Source of the DNA: JOPF133 sp035505095
Lineage (GTDB): Bacteria; Acidobacteriota; Terriglobia; Bryobacterales; Bryobacteraceae
Direction: 5' to 3'
NCBI GenBank assembly: GCA_035505095.1
Contig: DATJRE010000423.1
Location: 1-7,146, forward strand
Length of the DNA: 7,146 nucleotides
Part shown: piece by piece, positions 1 through 5,332 of the stretch
Layout of the letters: every line of letters begins with the position of its first letter
Position numbering within the stretch: position 1 is the stretch's first letter
Notes under the pieces: model-generated
Database searches by the model: none
What the model saw: only the letters and a program-made list of their open reading frames with translations
What the model was told of the DNA's origin: nothing
Program-made: the position numbers and the translations under genes

Positions 1-279
1 GGCCACCAGAATGCCGATGTCGCAGGCCCAGGATTCGCTGGCCTGCTCGCCGCTCTGGATCACCAGTTCCCCGGCCGTGGCGCCCTCCGGAACGCGGGCG
101 ATGACCAGGGAATCGGAGCCGATGATCACCGGCGCGCCCACGTCGCCGATGGTCACGCGCGGGCGGTTGGACTTGGCGAAGCCCTTCCCGCGAATCTGCA
201 ACTCGCCTCCCGCAATCGCCGCGGGGGGCGTGACTTGCGAGATTTGCGGCTTGTGATCGGGTGGTTTCCGCAGAGCCAT
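1..279 (-). CDS. IPT/TIG-domain protein, N-terminal fragment (runs off left edge)
   Basis: Reading the minus strand from the ATG at 279-277 gives 93 codons with no stop up to the window edge. The product starts MALRKPPDHKPQISQVTPP, followed by AIAGGELQIRGKGF at about residues 21-34 and a strand-rich stretch with VTIGDVGAPVIIGSDSLVIARVP. This is the usual IPT/TIG immunoglobulin-like fold: P-x-x-x-x-x-G-G pattern, then 'G.GF', then 'V.IG...A.V...S...I.A.VP', then 'G...V'. I see no signal peptide. In soil acidobacteria such a domain often precedes an NHL or gluconolactonase-like beta-propeller, but the rest of this protein is outside the window, so that part is inference. Shine-Dalgarno complementarity is weak. 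The gene diverges from the cupin gene at 511. Confidence 0.8.
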   Translation of the reverse strand, partial: MALRKPPDHKPQISQVTPPAAIAGGELQIRGKGFAKSNRPRVTIGDVGAPVIIGSDSLVIARVPEGATAGELVIQSGEQASESWACDIGILVA

Positions 280-290
280 ATCCACTCAAG

Positions 291-296
291 ATTGTA
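291..296 (-). promoter_or_regulatory. Candidate -10 element (TACAAT) for the IPT/TIG gene
   Basis: On the minus strand TACAAT differs from the TATAAT consensus at one position and lies 11 nt before the ATG at 279. Transcription would then start only a few bases upstream of the start codon, giving a very short leader. No convincing -35 hexamer is visible at 16-18 nt spacing. It is called only because of its match and position. Confidence 0.3.
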
Positions 297-498
297 TCAG
301 CCTCGCGGGCGTTGGCCCGTGACGGCGGGCAGTTCGTGGAGCGGTTCGCGAGCGGACGTACCAGCGCGGCTCCCAGGCGCCTCGGAACCACGCATTGGCT
401 GAGACCGCGGCCGGGAGGTAGCTGCGGTCCTGCCGCGGAATCTGCCCAACCGCCCGGCCCATGCCGGAGCGCTCAGCAGCCGCTCCGCCGGCCGGCAG

Positions 499-504
499 TA
501 TCAT
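499..504 (+). promoter_or_regulatory. Candidate -10 element (TATCAT) for the cupin gene
   Basis: TATCAT differs from TATAAT at one position, fits the TANNNT form seen upstream of leaderless genes, and ends 6 nt before the GTG at 511. This places the expected transcription start at or next to the GTG. There is no purine-rich Shine-Dalgarno sequence between them and no good -35 match. It is a leaderless-promoter candidate and has not been tested. Confidence 0.35.
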
Positions 505-510
505 GGTTCG

Positions 511-876
511 GTGGCCCCCAAAGCGAACCTGGCCGAAAAATTTGCACTCGTCACGGAGCACTGGCGGCCCCGGGCGATCGCCAGCTTAAACGGGCAAGAG
601 GTCAAGATTGTGAAAGTGCAGGGCGAATTCCCGTGGCATCGCCACGACGCCGAAGACGAATTCTTCCTGGTCTGGAAAGGCCGCTTCCGCGTGGAGTTCC
701 GCGACCGCGTTGTGGAACTGGCGGCGGGCGAGTTTATGGTGGTGCCGAGAGGCGTGGAGCACCGCACCTGCGCCAGCGAGGAAGCCGAAGTTCTCTTGTT
801 CGAACCGGCCGGCGTGCGCAACACCGGCAACGTCAGCGATCCGGTTTATACCGCTCCGACCGGTGTTTCGATCTGA
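511..876 (+). CDS. Small single-domain cupin protein
   Basis: The 121-residue protein is one compact cupin beta-barrel. The first cupin motif is around residues 38-57: H43 and H45 in WHRH, E50, and the closing G57. The second motif is around 73-86: G73, P79 and H84 in VPRGVEH. The set H43/H45/E50/H84 is a complete divalent-metal site. The tail ending with residues 97-110 (RNTGNVSDPVYTAP) recalls small cupins of the 'mannose-6-phosphate isomerase-like' group, whose substrates are mostly unknown. No signal peptide is visible, so it is probably cytoplasmic. The GTG at 511 is used because no earlier ATG, GTG or TTG is in frame nearby; the ATG at 503 is out of frame. The enzyme activity cannot be told from sequence; a binding or isomerase-like role is possible. 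Confidence 0.88.
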   Translation: MAPKANLAEKFALVTEHWRPRAIASLNGQEVKIVKVQGEFPWHRHDAEDEFFLVWKGRFRVEFRDRVVELAAGEFMVVPRGVEHRTCASEEAEVLLFEPAGVRNTGNVSDPVYTAPTGVSI

Positions 877-877
877 G

Positions 878-892
878 CCGGCGGCCCGCCGG
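878..892 (+). terminator. GC-rich hairpin just after the cupin stop codon
   Basis: CCGGCG (878-883), loop GCC, CGCCGG (887-892) form a perfect 6-bp stem that begins one base after the stop codon; one further G-T pair can extend it. No T-run follows, so it is not a classical intrinsic terminator. It could slow or end transcription or protect the 3' end. In DNA this GC-rich such stems arise by chance fairly often. Confidence 0.25.
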
Positions 893-985
893 TCCGCAGG
901 GAGCAAGCGGCTTCCATACGCCTGCGCCGGGACGTTAAATCCCGCTCCGCCAGGAGATTCCCCTGCGCGGCTGGCTGTGCTCCGT

Positions 986-991
986 TACAAT
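986..991 (+). promoter_or_regulatory. Candidate -10 element (TACAAT) for the alginate-lyase-family gene
   Basis: TACAAT ends 7 nt before the GTG at 999 and differs from TATAAT at one position. No Shine-Dalgarno sequence lies in the gap, which reads CGCAATA. The expected transcription start falls on or next to the GTG, so this looks like a leaderless promoter. The -35 region at 962-968 is a poor match to TTGACA. Confidence 0.4.
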
Positions 992-998
992 CGCAATA

Positions 999-2210
999 GT
1001 GAGGAACGGTGTAGCACTCCTTCTCGTGGCATCCCTGGTGAGGGCTGCGGCGATCCCCATGACCTTGGTGTCGGAGGACGAAGCCGAACCCATTCACAGC
1101 GCCATCATCCGCAAAGAGGCGTGGACCCAGGACTCCGTCCGGCGGTTGCGCGCGGAGGCCGAGAAGCGCCTGCGCGAGGGGCCGTGGAGTATCACCAGCG
1201 ACCGGCCGAAAGGGATCGAGTTGGACACTCACGAGTATTACAGCGAGGCGCCCGACTGGTGGCCGGACCCCGAAAATCCCACCGGGCCGTATATCCGCCA
1301 CGAAGGGCAGTTCAACCCCATCCGGTTCATGGGCAACCACAACGCGCTGGACGCCATGTGCGATGCCGTGTTCACCCTGGGTACGGCGGCTTTTCTGCTG
1401 GACGACGTGCGCTACGCCCAGCGCGCGGTGCGCGTGATCAACGTGTGGTTCCTGAGCCCCAAAACGCGCATGAATCCGGATCTGGATCACGCGCGTGCGG
1501 TGCCGGGCATCGACACCGGCACGGGCAATGGAGTGCTGGACGGGCGCGGGTTCATCCGCGCGATTCAGGGGATGGAATTCCTGGCCCAGACGCCCTCGTG
1601 GGATCCGCGCGAGCAGGCCGGGGTGCACCGGTGGTTCCTGGAATACCTGCAATGGCTGATGCACAGCGCCAGCGCCGAGGAAGAGCGCAACAGCGGCAAC
1701 AACCACGCCTCGTGGTGGACCGCCCAGACGGCCGCGGTGGCGACTTTCGTGGGAGACCATGGCGCCGAACAGATGGCCTTCAATTTCTATACCGACCGCA
1801 TCTTCCCGCGGCAGATTCGCGCCAACGGCAGCGCGCCGCGCGAGGAAGTGCGCACCCGTTCGCTCTCCAATTCGGCCCTCAATCTGGAGGCCTACGCCAT
1901 GATCTGCCGGATTGCCCAGGTGAACGGTGTGGACTTGTGGGATGTGCGCGCGCGCAACGGGGCGACCATTGCCACGGTGATCGATTACCTGGCCCCGTTT
2001 CTTTCGGATCCGCGCAAATGGACCATCGAACAGGTGGCCGATTTTCAAAGCGAGGGCCTGTACTCGCTGGCATTCGCCGGCATGGGCCTGAAGAAACCGG
2101 AATATGTTGCTTTGTACCACAAACTGGAGAAACCGGAGGGAGCCTGGCTGAGCCTGGTGGACCTGATGGTCGGCCGCTGGGAGGCCGCCGGCCACCAGAC
2201 GCGGCATTGA
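999..2210 (+). CDS. Exported alginate-lyase-family protein (PL5-like fold)
   Basis: The 403-residue protein starts with a short basic segment and hydrophobic stretch (residues 1-18, ending VRAAA), a likely Sec signal peptide, so it probably acts in the periplasm or outside the cell. The body matches the alginate lyase family (Pfam Alginate_lyase). About residues 79-106 carry HEYYSEAPDWWPDPENPTGP and then YIRHEGQFNP, the hallmark 'Y...P.WWP.P......PY..rDG..NP'. NNHASWW, with N234, N235 and H236, corresponds to the catalytic Asn-His region, and RTRSLSNS (285-292) to the later Arg/Tyr region. The fold is an alpha/alpha toroid that cleaves uronate-containing polysaccharide by beta-elimination. 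The length is normal for the family. The start GTG is the only one giving a signal peptide. N291 sits where I recall a Tyr in relatives (see findings), so activity is uncertain; an acidic polysaccharide other than alginate is also possible. Confidence 0.85.
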   Translation: MRNGVALLLVASLVRAAAIPMTLVSEDEAEPIHSAIIRKEAWTQDSVRRLRAEAEKRLREGPWSITSDRPKGIELDTHEYYSEAPDWWPDPENPTGPYIRHEGQFNPIRFMGNHNALDAMCDAVFTLGTAAFLLDDVRYAQRAVRVINVWFLSPKTRMNPDLDHARAVPGIDTGTGNGVLDGRGFIRAIQGMEFLAQTPSWDPREQAGVHRWFLEYLQWLMHSASAEEERNSGNNHASWWTAQTAAVATFVGDHGAEQMAFNFYTDRIFPRQIRANGSAPREEVRTRSLSNSALNLEAYAMICRIAQVNGVDLWDVRARNGATIATVIDYLAPFLSDPRKWTIEQVADFQSEGLYSLAFAGMGLKKPEYVALYHKLEKPEGAWLSLVDLMVGRWEAAGHQTRH

Positions 2211-2220
2211 GGTGGGCCCC

Positions 2221-2282
2221 GCTTCACCGCGGAGACGCGAAGGGCGCAGAGAAAAGGCGGAGAAAACCCTGCGCGGTGAAGC
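2221..2282 (+). repeat. Palindrome-ended intergenic repeat of the 'cgcagaga' type
   Basis: GCTTCACCGCG at 2221-2231 and CGCGGTGAAGC at 2272-2282 are perfect 11-bp inverted repeats. The 40-base purine-rich interior carries gagacgcgaagggcgcagag-like short direct repeats (GAGACGCGAAG, GCGCAGAGAAAA, GCGGAGAAAA). This matches the dispersed 'ttcaccgcggagacgcagag...gcggtgaa' elements that I recall from acidobacteria and other soil bacteria. They have no coding function and are often found between genes. Here the element lies between the alginate-lyase-family gene and the sigma factor, so it would be in the leader of the sigma operon and could fold into a long hairpin in RNA. Only one copy is in this window, so its dispersed nature is from memory. 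Confidence 0.65.
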
Positions 2283-2307
2283 GTCCCATGCGGGAAGCCG
2301 TCACAAA

Positions 2308-2886
2308 ATGCCCCTAAGAATCGTTATCCAGGATGTGGAACGCGCCGGGGAACTCGCCTTGACCGAAACCGGCGGCGGCGATGGCTTTGAAGCCGTCTTT
2401 CAGGAGCACTACCCGCGGATTGTGGGGATGCTGGCCCGGCTTACCAACGATCGCGGCCAGGCCGAAGAGATCGCCGCCGACGTGTTTTGTAAGTTGTCCC
2501 GCCGCCCAACCCTGTTCCAGCGCGGGCAGTCTCTGGCGCCGTGGATCTACCGGGTGGCCACCAATGCCGGCCTCGACGCCTGGCGCGCCAACACCCGCCG
2601 GCGCCGCCGGGAGGAATCGGCGCATGCCGAAAGTTTGCGCCTGGTAGCGCCGGGCGGCGCCCTGGAGGGTATTCTGCGCGAAGAGCGCTGCGCGCGGGTG
2701 CGCGCCGTGCTAGCTTTGCTGAAGCCCCGCGAAGCCCAAATGCTTCTGCTGCGGGCGAGCGGGTTGGCGTACCGGGAGTTGGCGGAGACCCTCGGCATCC
2801 ATCCCAATTCGGTGGGCACGCTGCTGGCGCGTGCGGAGGCGGAGTTTGAACGGAAGTTTCGCGCCCGGTATGGAGATGAGCTATGA
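2308..2886 (+). CDS. ECF-type RNA polymerase sigma factor
   Basis: The 192-residue product has the two-domain sigma-70 layout of extracytoplasmic function sigma factors. Region 2 spans about residues 28-100 (FQEHYPRIVGML; QAEEIAADVFCKL, like the usual 'DAEDL.QEVFLK'; then WIYRVATNAGLDAWR). Region 4 spans about 130-185 with the helix-turn-helix YRELAETLGIHPNSVGTLLAR. The first 25 residues are not conserved. It would direct RNA polymerase to a small regulon. I chose the ATG at 2308: the reading frame is open back to a GTG at 2212, but that would translate the palindromic repeat. Ribosome binding is weak (GGGAAG about 10 nt upstream). The stop overlaps the next start as ATGA, and the partner is its probable anti-sigma factor, which suggests autoregulation. 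No extra C-terminal domain is seen. Confidence 0.9.
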   Translation: MPLRIVIQDVERAGELALTETGGGDGFEAVFQEHYPRIVGMLARLTNDRGQAEEIAADVFCKLSRRPTLFQRGQSLAPWIYRVATNAGLDAWRANTRRRRREESAHAESLRLVAPGGALEGILREERCARVRAVLALLKPREAQMLLLRASGLAYRELAETLGIHPNSVGTLLARAEAEFERKFRARYGDEL

Positions 2887-3560
2887 GCAACTGTTGGCCG
2901 GATGGGGCATTGCGGGCCTTTCTCGACCGGGAATTGCCGCAGGAGGAGCTGGACCGTTTGGCGGCTCATTTGCAAGAGTGCTCGCCGTGCAGCGAACGCT
3001 TGCGGCAGTTGTCGGCGCGGGCGGTGCGGGTTCTGGAACTGATGGAAGGGTTGGAGCAGCCGGCCGCGGGAGAACCGAGGCCGCGCGTTTCCCGGAAGCC
3101 GGTCGAGAAGCCGCGCGCGCGCCCCGGCCGATGGGCGGCCGCCGCGGCGGCTCTTGCGGCGCTGTGGGCGGCCCTGGCGCTGCTCACCCCCAAGCCGGTG
3201 GAAGCACCCCTCGAAAGCCGCGCAACCCACGTGCAGGCTCCGGTGGCGGTGGCAGCACCGCCGGTGCCCGATGTTCCCGCACCGCCTGTGCTGTCCCCGC
3301 CGCTGGCGGTTCGCGCTCCCAGCCGGGCGATGGCGCGAGTCTTGCCGCGAGCCTTGCCACGACCCGGGCATCGAGCGTTTCCCGCCGGTGCACCGCGCGC
3401 CGCCCTGGCCGGCTTTCTAGCGCTGGATGACGACCCCATCGATGCCGGCGTAGTGATGCGCGTAGCGCTGGCCGAAGGGCAGATTCAGGCGGACGTGCTT
3501 TACAGCCTGGATGGACGTCCGCGCGCCATCCGCCTGGTGAACGAGGCCACCGGGAAATGA
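2883..3560 (+). CDS. Zinc-binding (ZAS-type) membrane anti-sigma factor
   Basis: The 225-residue product begins with a zinc anti-sigma domain: C4, H29, C33 and C36 (HLQECSPC). The 25-residue C4-H29 spacing and the H-x3-C-x2-C core match the ligand layout known from ChrR and RsrA. A single membrane helix follows at about 84-101 (WAAAAAALAALWAALALL). A Pro/Ala-rich linker (about 103-175) then leads to a small conserved-looking C-terminal segment at 176-221 (FLALDDDPIDAGVVMRVAL). Topology is predicted as N-terminus in the cytoplasm holding the sigma factor and C-terminus in the periplasm sensing the signal. The start ATG overlaps the sigma stop (ATGA), so the two are translationally coupled. The periplasmic tail is the likely sensory part; its ligand is unknown. 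Whether zinc is redox-active here cannot be told. Confidence 0.87.
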   Translation: MSNCWPDGALRAFLDRELPQEELDRLAAHLQECSPCSERLRQLSARAVRVLELMEGLEQPAAGEPRPRVSRKPVEKPRARPGRWAAAAAALAALWAALALLTPKPVEAPLESRATHVQAPVAVAAPPVPDVPAPPVLSPPLAVRAPSRAMARVLPRALPRPGHRAFPAGAPRAALAGFLALDDDPIDAGVVMRVALAEGQIQADVLYSLDGRPRAIRLVNEATGK

Positions 3561-3561
3561 G

Positions 3562-3567
3562 AGGAGG
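3562..3567 (+). promoter_or_regulatory. Strong ribosome binding site (AGGAGG)
   Basis: A perfect AGGAGG lies 6 nt before the ATG at 3574. It is the only strong Shine-Dalgarno sequence I find in the window and suggests that the third gene of the sigma operon is made in larger amounts than the two regulators before it. Confidence 0.8.
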
Positions 3568-3573
3568 ACTGAG

Positions 3574-4425
3574 ATGAAGACCGTGTGGATGATGGCGATC
3601 GCGGCGGCCGTAACGCTCGCAGCCGCGGCCGCCCAGGATACCGTTTCCGTCCAAGAGCGGACGGTGATTAAAAAGATGCTGTCGGATGCCGAGGTCCTGG
3701 GCGCCAAGGGCGGATTCCTGAGTGCCGCGGTGAAGGGCGCGCCATATTCCGGCGAAGAGGTCACCGAGTTCACCCAGGTATTGGCGGACGGCACCAATAT
3801 CCACAACGAAACCCACACCCTGGTGTACCGCGACGGCGACGGCCGCGTGCGCCGCGAGACTCCCGATTCGGTCACCATCTGGGACCCGGTGGCTAACGCC
3901 AGCTACTTTCTGAACACCAAGGACCAGACGTACCGTCAGATGCCCCTGGCGGTGCAGTTCATGACCACCTCGGTGTCCAAGGATGGCAGGGTGGGAGTCA
4001 CCATGCGCATGGGCAACGGCATGGCAGGCGGTGGCCCGGTGATGATGTCTGCGGCGCCCGGCGGCGCTCCTCCACCGCCTCCTCCGGGTGGCGGCCAGTT
4101 CTTCTTTACCCAGGGTTTGAACCGGGTGAGCGGGGCGGACCAGGCGCCCGCCGAATCGCTGGGCCGCCAGACCATGGAAGGCGTGCCGGCCGACGGCACG
4201 CGCCGGGTAGACACCATCGAGGAGGGCGCGATCGGCAACGACCGCCCCATTCAAATCACCTCCGAGCGCTGGTATTCCCCGGACCTGCGCACTGTGATGA
4301 TGACCCGGCACAGCGATCCGCGCACCGGCGAAGAGATTTTCCGCCTGACCAACGTGACCCGCGGCGATCAGCCGGCCAACCTGTTCACGGTGCCGCCGGG
4401 CTACCAGAAACTGGAGAACAAGTAA
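3574..4425 (+). CDS. Exported protein of unknown function, third gene of the sigma operon
   Basis: The 283-residue product has a clear Sec signal peptide (residues 1-20, cleavage likely at AAA|QD). The mature part is probably periplasmic or surface-bound. About 57-130 has alternating strand-like segments (TLVYRDGDGRVRRETPDSV; SVTIWDPVANASYFLN). A glycine/methionine/proline-rich linker follows, with a run of six prolines around 166-171. The C-terminal part (about 193-279) contains LGRQTMEGVPADGTRR, GAIGNDRPIQITSERWYSPD and HSDPRTGEEIFRLTNV. I recall similar proteins in Solibacter-type genomes, often next to ECF sigma factors, but know of no assigned function. The two halves, each with 'D/T..YS/D P ... 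R' strand patterns, suggest a beta-rich fold of repeated hairpins. No catalytic motif is visible. It starts 13 nt after the anti-sigma stop with a strong AGGAGG, so it is co-transcribed; it may be the sensed or effector protein. Confidence 0.85.
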   Translation: MKTVWMMAIAAAVTLAAAAAQDTVSVQERTVIKKMLSDAEVLGAKGGFLSAAVKGAPYSGEEVTEFTQVLADGTNIHNETHTLVYRDGDGRVRRETPDSVTIWDPVANASYFLNTKDQTYRQMPLAVQFMTTSVSKDGRVGVTMRMGNGMAGGGPVMMSAAPGGAPPPPPPGGGQFFFTQGLNRVSGADQAPAESLGRQTMEGVPADGTRRVDTIEEGAIGNDRPIQITSERWYSPDLRTVMMTRHSDPRTGEEIFRLTNVTRGDQPANLFTVPPGYQKLENK

Positions 4426-4946
4426 GCGCCGGCCGAAGCTGGCACGGCCGTCTCGGGCGGCGCTGGTTGCCTGCTCATGGGGTCCGCAACCGCTGGCAAA
4501 GGCGAGAAGGAGTCGGCCCCCAGCGCTACGGAAAACGATTCGATCATTCTCCGCACCCTCCTCAGGATGCGCTTCCACACCGGTTGCCGGGCCTCTTCGG
4601 CGAGACGCTTTTCCCGGTTCTTGGCTTTCTCCAGGTGATACCAGACACCATCCTCAAAGAGTAATTTCGGATCCGGCCGCTTGTTGGGGATCACTGATCC
4701 GTCTGGAGGCCTGAAGAAATGGACCTCGGCAACATCCCGCCCCGTGGCGCGAACACGATACCGCGATGTGACGCTTACCGCTCCTGGATGGCGTAGGATG
4801 ACCTCCGGGTATCTCGTGTTGGGGTGATATACAATGCTGTGCTCTTCCAGTTCCCCGGCCCGGAGCCGCTCCCAATATTTGCCCGTGTTGAAGCGACGGC
4901 GCATTTCCTCTATGCTAATTCTTGGATGAGGATTTCCGTCTGCCAT
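4401..4946 (-). CDS. Hypothetical protein, basic helix and disordered tail
   Basis: The 181-residue protein is not one I recognise. Residues 10-30 (ISIEEMRRRFNTGKYWERLR) look helical. Residues 35-105 carry a compact mixed segment (EEHSIVYHPNTRYPEVILRH; TSRYRVRATGRDVAEVHFF; LLFEDGVWYH). Residues 105-138 are a strongly basic, probably amphipathic helix (KNREKRLAEEARQPVWKRIL and RRVRRMIESF). The remaining 40 residues are Ala/Pro/Ser-rich and probably disordered. There is no signal peptide. Codon usage is less GC-rich than in the flanking genes. Its last 25 bases overlap the end of the exported-protein gene on the other strand, and its ATG shares CATG with the divergent gene at 4945. A second ATG at 4904 (residue 15) has GAGGAA before it but too close, so the first ATG is preferred. 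It may be nucleic-acid or membrane associated; function unknown. Confidence 0.6.
   Translation of the reverse strand: MADGNPHPRISIEEMRRRFNTGKYWERLRAGELEEHSIVYHPNTRYPEVILRHPGAVSVTSRYRVRATGRDVAEVHFFRPPDGSVIPNKRPDPKLLFEDGVWYHLEKAKNREKRLAEEARQPVWKRILRRVRRMIESFSVALGADSFSPLPAVADPMSRQPAPPETAVPASAGAYLFSSFW
4428..4443 (+). terminator. Hairpin directly after the sigma operon
   Basis: GCCGGC (4428-4433), loop CGAA, GCTGGC (4438-4443) form a 6-bp stem with one G-T pair, starting 2 nt after the TAA at 4423-4425. No T-run follows, so intrinsic termination is doubtful. It also lies inside the convergent gene on the minus strand. Confidence 0.25.
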
Positions 4947-5271
4947 GGCTAGCGTCCACGAAATTTCGGATCAGGTTGCGGCGTACCTTGCCAATCGCGT
5001 TTCTCTTGAGCAGTTGGAGGATTGGTCGGCGGAATACTCGTGGAACATCCATGAACGGGCGGACGAGGACACCAAATCTCTCGCATATCGGGTACGCGCG
5101 ATTCTAAACGCATACAGCGACGACACTGATGAAAGATCGCTTCGAGAGGAGTTGGCCGCCGCCTTCCGTCGCCCTTTTGTAGTACCAACGTCCAGCTCTT
5201 CAAACGGCACATTGATTGAGACTCGAAGGGACCCTTCCTCGCGGCCGTGGTCGCCGGTTGCGGTACTTTAG
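4945..5271 (+). CDS. Small acidic protein of unknown function, probably frameshifted at its C-terminus
   Basis: The 108-residue product starts with a helical, acidic domain: about 7-22 (SDQVAAYLANRVSLEQ), then LEDWSAEYSWNIHERADED and a helix with LAYRVRAILNAYSDDTDE followed by SLREELAAAF. I recall widespread small proteins with the 'YLA.R.SLEEFEDWF...SWN.H' pattern, none with a known role. After residue 79 the sequence turns into Ser/Arg/Pro-rich text (VVPTSSSSNGTLIETRRDPS) and then stops. In the frame one base back, directly from 5229, a clear transmembrane helix is encoded, so the present end may come from a one-base loss in the GGG at 5228-5230. The start ATG shares CATG with the divergent gene; GAGGA at 4928-4932 is 12 nt upstream. 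The residues before about 90 look genuine; the tail may be an artefact. Confidence 0.6.
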   Translation: MASVHEISDQVAAYLANRVSLEQLEDWSAEYSWNIHERADEDTKSLAYRVRAILNAYSDDTDERSLREELAAAFRRPFVVPTSSSSNGTLIETRRDPSSRPWSPVAVL

Positions 5272-5315
5272 CGCTGGTTTCCATTTTGGTGATGGCAGGC
5301 TCGGCAATACCATAG
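5229..5315 (+). pseudogene. Out-of-frame membrane helix, likely lost C-terminus of the gene at 4945
   Basis: In the frame that includes GGA at 5229-5231, 28 codons read GPFLAAVVAGCGTLALVSIL followed by VMAGSAIP, then TAG at 5313-5315. The residues form a textbook single membrane helix. There is no start codon or ribosome site of its own, and a stop lies just upstream in this frame. It abuts the point where the 4945 gene reads ETRR, so one extra G in the run would join them into a protein of about 123 residues with a membrane anchor at its end. It ends 17 nt before the stop of the convergent gene. This could be a true mutation, a sequencing or assembly error, or, less likely, recoding. Confidence 0.45.
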
Positions 5316-5332
5316 GGCCTCTGCAAAGATAC

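Noticed and set aside
306..319. Small inverted repeat CGGGC-GTTG-GCCCG between the divergent IPT/TIG and cupin genes
   Set aside because: Only a 5-bp stem in very GC-rich DNA, with no second copy or T-run; it could be an operator but chance explains it as well.
261..938. 225-codon open frame on the plus strand around the cupin gene
   Set aside because: It is Arg/Pro/Gly/Ser-rich with no domain, and overlaps the cupin whose metal ligands are complete.
846..2207. 453-codon open frame on the minus strand opposite the same gene
   Set aside because: It is antisense to a gene with clear family motifs, His/Arg/Gly-rich, and lacks domain-like pattern.
2212..2307. Upstream extension of the sigma factor to a GTG at 2212
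   Set aside because: It would translate the palindromic repeat and add a basic low-complexity segment not found in ECF sigma factors; the ATG at 2308 is better.
710..2317. 535-codon open frame on the plus strand over the alginate-lyase-family gene
   Set aside because: It is Arg/Pro/Gly-rich with no recognisable domain, while the frame from 999 gives a signal peptide and alginate-lyase motifs. Long shadow frames are common at this GC content.
3184..4578. 464-codon open frame on the minus strand across the anti-sigma and exported-protein genes
   Set aside because: Its composition is typical of a shadow frame, and it runs opposite two genes with clear signal peptide, zinc-motif and ribosome-site evidence.
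5151..5235. Programmed -1 frameshift to express the membrane tail
   Set aside because: No canonical slippery heptamer in the right phase and no obvious stimulatory stem; a simple base loss is more likely.
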